Shown: in pieces, positions 16,518 to 21,292 of the stretch
Position numbering within the stretch: the first letter of the stretch is position 1
Layout: each line of letters starts with the position of its first letter
Assembly (NCBI GenBank): GCA_035551935.1
Contig: DASZMJ010000074.1
Span: 1 to 21,292 of the forward strand
Reading direction: 5' to 3'
Origin: DASZMJ01 sp035551935
GTDB lineage: Bacteria > Planctomycetota > Planctomycetia > Isosphaerales > Isosphaeraceae
DNA length: 21,292 nucleotides
Made by a program: the position numbers and the translations under genes
The notes under the pieces: generated by a model
Databases searched by the model: none
What the model was told of the DNA's origin: nothing
What the model saw: the letters and a program-made list of their open reading frames with translations, nothing else

Positions 16518-19500
16518 TCACGAGTCGGGTGTCGATCCCTCGACATCGGCCGCGCGCACCTCCCCCGAGTGCAGCAGCCAGTACGTCACCGGGATCACGA
16601 ACAGGGTGAACAGCGTCGAGGCGAAGAGGCCGAAGATCAAGGACCAGGCCAGGCCGGAGAAGATCGGGTCGAGCGTGATCGGGATGCTCGACAGCATCGC
16701 GGCGCCGGCGGTCAGCAGGATCGGCCGCATCCGGACGACGCGGCTCTCCATGATCGCGTCGAAGAGCGGCCGGCCCTTCCGGACCGACTGGCCGATGAAG
16801 TCGACGAGGATGATCGCGTCGCGGGTGACGATCCCGGCCAGGGCGATCATGCCGATCATCGCGGTGGCCGTGAACAGGACCGGGTCGGCATGGCCGCCCA
16901 CGACCTTCCCGGCCGCGACGTTCAACAGCCAGAAACCCGGCATCACCCCGAGGACCGTGAGCGGGATCGCCAGCATCACGACGAGCGGCACGAGGAACGA
17001 GCCGGTCTGCATCACCAGGATCACGTAGATCATCGCCATCGCGGCGCCGAAGGCCAGGCCGAGGTCGCGGAAGACGTCGATCGTGATCTTCCACTCCCCC
17101 TCGCCGTGGAACGCCACCCGGATGCCTTCGGGCAAGGACCAGGGGATGCCGCCGCCGTTGCGGCGGAAGGTCCGATCCGCGAGCGGCCTCGGCCCACCCT
17201 CCGCGACCCGGTCGCCGGCCGAGTCCCAACGGCTCTGCGACGGCGCCGGCGTACAGTCGGCCTTACGGTCGAACTGGACGTCGAGGACGCACTCGGCGGG
17301 CGTGCGGCCGAGGGTCTCGGCGGTCACGTAGACAACCCGTTCGAGGTTCTTGTGGTAGACCGTCTGGCCGACGCGCGACTCCTCCCAATGTCCCAGCTCC
17401 GAGAGCGGCGTGAACTGCCCGGAGCGCCCGCGGACGCGGACCGCGGCGAGGTCGGCCGGCCCCGATCGCACCGGCCGGGGGAGCCGCAGCTCGACGCGGA
17501 GCGGGTTGCGCTCGCCGGCCAGCCGGACCGTCCCCGCGTCGCCGCCGCCGAGGACGAGCGCGAGCGTCCGCGCGATCTCCTCGACGGAGACCCCGTCGAG
17601 CGCCGCCTTCTCCTGGTCGGCCACGAAGACGAGCTTCCGCGCCGGCGCCTCGATCGTGTCGTCGACGTCGACGACGCCCGGCTCAACCTCGAGGCGCTTC
17701 GAGACCGAGACCGCGGCGGCGATGAGGTCGTCGTAGGACTGATCGGGCCGGCCGTACACTTCGGCCACCAGCGACGCGAGCACCGGCGGGCCCGGCGGTA
17801 GCTCGACGACCTTCAACCGCGCCCCGCGCCTCGCCGCGATCGCGGCGAGGTGGTCGTGGAGCCGGAGGGCGATCGCGTGGCTCTGCGCCATCCGGTGCTT
17901 CTTGCCGACGAGGTTGAGCCGGACCTCGGCGTTCTGCGGCAGCCGCCGCAGGTCGTAGTGCCGCACCAGGCCGTTGAAGTCGATCGGGCTCGGCAGGCCG
18001 ACGTAGCTGACGAAGTCCGTCACCTCCGGCACCCGCGCCAGCTCCGCCTCGACCTCGCGGACCACCGCGTCGGTCCGCTCCAGCGTCGTCCCCTCGTCGT
18101 GGTCGATGACGAGGAGCAATTCGTTCTTATTATCATACGGGAGCATCTTCAACGGCACGACCCGCAGCGCCGCCAGGCCCATCGCGGCGCACGTCAGGGC
18201 CGCGATCGCGAGCAGGAACAGGGTCGCGGCCCCTCGCGAGCTGATGAGCGGCGCCATCAAGGGGCGGAACAGCCGGTACAGGAACGTGCCGCGGATCGCC
18301 TCGATGTCGTCGGCGTCGCCGTGCCCGTGGCCGCCCCCCCCGGCGTACTTCTTGCGGAGCAGCTTGAACGAGAGCCACGGCGTGATGGTGAAGGCGACGA
18401 CCATCGACATCAGCATGGCGACCGGGACGTTCAGCGCCATCGGCGCCATGTAGGGGCCCATCATGCCGGTGATGAAGAACATGGGCAGGAAGCTGACGAT
18501 CACCGCGAGCGTCGCGCTGATGAGCGGCGGCCGGATCTCGGCGACGGCCTCGAGGACGACGTCGCGCGTGGCCTTGCCGCGCATGGCGAAGTGCCGCGCG
18601 ATGTTCTCGACGTCGACGATCGGGTCGTCCACGAGCAGGCCGAGCGACAGGATCAGCGCGAAGAGCGTGACGCGGTTGATCGTGTAGCCGAAGAGGAGGT
18701 TCACGCCCAACGTCAGGCCGAATACGACCGGCACCGCGACCGCGACGATGACCGCCTCGCGCCAGCCGAGGCTCAGGGTCAACAGCGCGATGACGATGAC
18801 GATCGCCACCCAGAGCCCCTCGACCAGCTCGTTCACCTTCTCGTCGGCGGTCAGGCCCGAGTTGCGGGTGAGGACGACTTCCATGCCCGTCGGGATCACG
18901 TCGAGCCGCAGGGCCTCGGCGGCCTTCAGCACCCCCTCGGCGACCGTGACCGCGTTGGAGCCCTTCTGCTTCGCGATGGCCAGTGTGACCGCGGGCCTCG
19001 TCGCGCCCGCGGGCCCGGGCTTCAAAGCCGGGCCGATCTCGGTGCCGGGGAAGCCCTCCGGGGCCTCGAACCCGCGCGCGGGGCCCCAGCCGTGGCGGAC
19101 GTAGCTGGCGACCTCGTCGGGTCCGTCGCGGACGTCGCCACGTCCTTGAGGAAGACGGGTCGATCGCGGAAGATGCCGACGACCAGGTCGGCAAGTTCCT
19201 CGGGCCGCGCGACGGCCAACCCCGCCTCGACGTGGATCACCGCATCGCCCTTCGCGAACGCGCCGGCCGGCCGCGTGACGTTCGCCCCTTGCAGGGCCCG
19301 CTGCACCTCGAGCGGACCGAGTGCATACGCCTGGAGCCGCTCCGGGTCGACGTCGACGCGCACCCGCCTGGCCTCGCCGCCGACGACATAGGCCCGCGAC
19401 ACCCCCGGCAGCGCCGAGAGCCGCTGCACGACCTCCTCGCCGACCCGCCGCGGCGCGTACGAGTCGCCCTCGTCGCCGGTGATCGTCAGGGTGACGACCG

Positions 19501-19942
19501 GCACGTCGTCGATCTCGATCGGCTTGACGACCCAGGCGGTCACGCCGGGGGGCACGGCGTCGAGGTTCTCGTTGACCTTCTTGAACAGCTTGACCAGGCT
19601 CCGCTCGCGGTCCTGGCCGACGTAGAACCGGACGGTGATGACCGCCTGGTCGTCGCGCGACATGCCGTACACATATTCGACGCCGTCGATCTGGTAGAGG
19701 ATCTTCTCCAGCGGCGTCGCCGCGAGCTGCTCGACCTCCGCGGCCGAGTGGCCCGGCATGCTCACCAGCACGTCGGCCAGCGGCACGACGATCTGCGGGT
19801 CCTCCTCCCGCGCCGTCACCAGCAGGGCCGCGACGCCGACCAGGACTGACGCGACGATCAGGATGATCGACACGTCGTGGTCGAGGAAGGTGTGGACGAT
19901 GCCGTTGAGGAAGTCGTGCCGCTTCGGCTCCGTCGCGCTCAT
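16518..19942 (-). pseudogene. RND efflux pump permease, broken by an apparent frameshift
   Basis: An AcrB-type RND permease of about 1,140 residues, the proton-driven pump of the tripartite system. The N-terminal part reads in one frame from ATG 19942 ('HDVSIILIVASVLVGVAALLVTAREEDPQIVVPLADV') to 'FLKDVA' near 19133. Homology then continues in another frame with 'VRDGPDEVASYVRHGWG' to the stop at 16518. Adding one G on the minus strand after ACG restores 'DVATVRDGPDEV', the usual RND sequence. Everything else is intact: TM segments, the proton-relay 'GLLVDDPIVDVENIARH', the second half from 'FLLAIAALTCAAMGLAALRVVPLKMLP', and the C-terminal 'IMESRVVRMRPILLTAGAAMLSSIPI'. It may be a real recent mutation or a sequencing or assembly indel. 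ATG overlaps the adaptor stop as ATGA. Substrate unknown. Confidence 0.85.
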
Positions 19943-21135
19943 GGCCGGCCCCCCTTCGAGGTCCGATCATGAAGGGGGACTGGCTCCGAGTCTTCGAGGT
20001 GCCTGTCCCCGTCTCGATCGGACCTCTTCGTCGGCCGACGCGGCAACGCGACCCGCTCCCCCGCGGCGAGGCCGGCGAGGACCTCGCGCCCCTCGTCGAG
20101 CGCCCGGCCGAGCTGGACCAGCCGGCGACGGTCGTGGCCGTCCTCGACGACGTCGACCTCGTCGAGCTGGCCGACGCGGCGGACGGCCGGCTCCGGCACG
20201 ACGAGCACCTCCTCGTCCTCGACCGGGATGAAGATCCGGCCGAACATGCCGCTGTAGACGTTGGGCGGGCAGGGGCCCGTGACCTTGACCTCGAACGAAC
20301 GGCTCTCGGCCTGCGCCTCGGGGACGACCTCGCTGACCCTCGCGACGCAATCGTAGTCGAACGTATCGAGCCGCGCGGGGATCTCCTGGCCGACCTTCAG
20401 CCGCATCGCCAACGACTCGCGGACCGTCGCCACCAGTTGCATGTGGCTGGGGTCGTACATCGTCAGCAGAGGCTGTCCCTGCGAGACGGTGTCCCCCTCG
20501 TTCACCTTCTTGTCGATGACCCGTCCGCCCATCGGCGCGCGCACCGTGGCATATGCCTCGACGATCCGCGCCTCCTCGACCGCCCTCCGCGCCCGGTCGA
20601 GGTCGGCTTTTGCGGTCCGGGCGGCGGCGTTGACGCGGTCGAGCTCGCTCTGCGAGACCGTCGTGCCGACCCGCAGGTCCTCGAACCGCTTGCGGTCCCC
20701 CTCCGCCTGCTCCCAACGCGCCCGCGCCGCCGACTCCGCGGCCGATGCCTGCTCGAGCCGCGACTTCAGGTCCGCATCGTCGAGCACGACCAGCACGTCC
20801 CCCTGCTTCACCTCCTGCCCGGCCCTGACCCGCACCTCCTCGACCCGCGCCAGGATCTTCGACGCCACCACCGCCTCATGGACCGCCCGGACCGTCCCCA
20901 CCGCCGACTCCCGGCGCGGCCGTCGCACCGCCCGGACCACCACCGTCTCCTGGGGCTTGGCCGCTGCCGACGTGACCTCGGCCGGCAAGCCTCCCTTCAC
21001 CTTCGCCTTGAACGTCCCCGCCAGCACCATCATCAGCGCGACGATCCCCACCGCGCACGCCGCCGCCAACGCCAGCGTCCCCAGCATCCCGCCCCATCGC
21101 CGAGGCGTGGCCACCCGTCCCACCGTCGTCGCCAT
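19939..21135 (-). CDS. RND efflux membrane-fusion (HlyD/AcrA-type) adaptor
   Basis: A 398-aa periplasmic adaptor linking the RND pump to the TolC-like channel. It has an N-terminal membrane anchor ('GMLGTLALAAACAVGIVALMMVLAG', about 16-40), a biotinyl-lipoyl half-motif ('ASKILARVEEVRVRAGQEVKQGDVLVVLDDADL'), a coiled-coil hairpin (about 119-195), the second lipoyl half ('RAPMGGRVIDKKVNEGDTVSQGQPLLTMYD') and beta-barrel and membrane-proximal domains. The ATG at 21135 is supported by GGAGG six bases upstream. A start at 21171 would fall inside the promoter -10. It overlaps the RND start by 4 bp. The last 25 or so residues are charged and atypical: 12 of them are encoded by a palindromic repeat that occurs again upstream of the gene. 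Confidence 0.93.
   Translation of the reverse strand: MATTVGRVATPRRWGGMLGTLALAAACAVGIVALMMVLAGTFKAKVKGGLPAEVTSAAAKPQETVVVRAVRRPRRESAVGTVRAVHEAVVASKILARVEEVRVRAGQEVKQGDVLVVLDDADLKSRLEQASAAESAARARWEQAEGDRKRFEDLRVGTTVSQSELDRVNAAARTAKADLDRARRAVEEARIVEAYATVRAPMGGRVIDKKVNEGDTVSQGQPLLTMYDPSHMQLVATVRESLAMRLKVGQEIPARLDTFDYDCVARVSEVVPEAQAESRSFEVKVTGPCPPNVYSGMFGRIFIPVEDEEVLVVPEPAVRRVGQLDEVDVVEDGHDRRRLVQLGRALDEGREVLAGLAAGERVALPRRPTKRSDRDGDRHLEDSEPVPLHDRTSKGGRP
19975..20010. repeat. 36-bp palindromic (REP-like) repeat, copy 1
   Basis: It starts GGGGACTGGCTCC and ends GCCTGTCCCC, and its ends can pair in an imperfect hairpin (6 bp, mismatch, 3 bp, mismatch, 2 bp). By eye it is identical over 36 bp to the reverse complement of 21253-21288. 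It lies inside the 3' end of the adaptor gene, encoding part of 'HLEDSEPVPLHD'. Confidence 0.85.
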
Positions 21136-21169
21136 CGACCACCTCCGGTCCCGTTCACGGACCATTTGC

Positions 21170-21198
21170 ACTATATTCCTAGTTAGTTATAAAGTCAA
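21170..21198 (-). promoter_or_regulatory. Strong sigma70-type promoter of the efflux operon
   Basis: On the minus strand, TTGACT (21193-21198), a 17-bp spacer, then TATAGT (21170-21175), with five of six consensus matches in each hexamer and ideal spacing. The surrounding DNA is strikingly AT-rich for this genome. Transcription would start near 21163, giving a leader of about 28 bases before the GGAGG and ATG of the adaptor gene. Confidence 0.7.
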
Positions 21199-21248
21199 AT
21201 TCCTCGTGCCTCCCGCTCCCCCGCCCTCTGTCCTTTGAGGTCCGGACC

Positions 21249-21292
21249 GGCTGGGGACAGGCACCTCGAAGACTCGGAGCCAGTCCCCAGCC
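21249..21292. repeat. 36-bp palindromic repeat, copy 2, with extended stem
   Basis: The 36-bp core (21253-21288) is the reverse complement of copy 1. It is flanked by GGCT and AGCC, so the outer stem reaches ten perfect base pairs (GGCTGGGGAC with GTCCCCAGCC) over 44 bases. It lies in the spacer upstream of the efflux promoter and runs to the window edge. Confidence 0.85.

Noticed and set aside
19120..19145. Programmed ribosomal frameshifting in the RND gene
   Set aside because: No slippery heptamer or downstream stimulatory structure is apparent, and a one-base insertion restores the exact family consensus.
21136..21171. Upstream start of the adaptor at 21171
   Set aside because: The start codon would lie inside the -10 hexamer of the promoter, and GGAGG is correctly spaced only for 21135.

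Overview
The window is about 21.3 kb of very GC-rich DNA and suggests a member of the Planctomycetota, most likely near the Isosphaeraceae. The evidence is a secreted TIGR03067-domain protein, a protein with the planctomycete N-terminal 'RRRP..EGLEARDLPT' motif, and intergenic spacers holding repeat phrases that I remember from other planctomycetes. The organism call is an inference from gene content; no rRNA or tRNA gene is visible.

Layout. (1) 62-2050, minus: a MacB-type ABC exporter, ATPase then permease, whose junction carries a 27/28-bp direct duplication. (2) 2228-3082, plus: a secreted two-domain TIGR03067 protein. (3) 3083-3845: a 763-bp spacer without a convincing gene, holding seven diverged copies of a G/T-rich motif spaced about 63 bp apart. 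(4) 3846-12046, minus: a gene train reading LysR-type regulator, gltB, a GxxExxY-family gene, gltD, then a DUF433/DUF5615 toxin-antitoxin-like pair. The regulator stops one base before gltB starts. A palindromic LysR-type box overlaps a candidate promoter upstream. The GxxExxY gene splits gltB from gltD and is bracketed by 23-bp inverted repeats. (5) 12572-14850, plus: a TolC-like outer-membrane efflux protein and a small secreted LEARDLP protein, behind a 364-bp leader with short repeats. (6) 14855-21135, minus: an efflux operon of membrane-fusion protein, RND pump and CoA-disulfide reductase-rhodanese, behind a near-consensus promoter.

How the genes work together. gltB and gltD encode the two glutamate synthase (GOGAT) subunits for ammonium assimilation, and the linked LysR protein is their likely regulator. 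The adaptor, RND pump and facing TolC-like protein make a complete tripartite efflux system; the co-transcribed CoADR-rhodanese hints at a link to thiol or persulfide stress.

Points of most interest: the inverted-repeat-bounded GxxExxY insert inside gltBD; the periodic repeat array at 3121-3603; a palindromic 36-bp repeat present twice in opposite orientation around the adaptor gene, one copy inside its coding 3' end; and an apparent one-base deletion that breaks the RND pump gene near 19133. I found no CRISPR array, prophage, transposase or replication origin.
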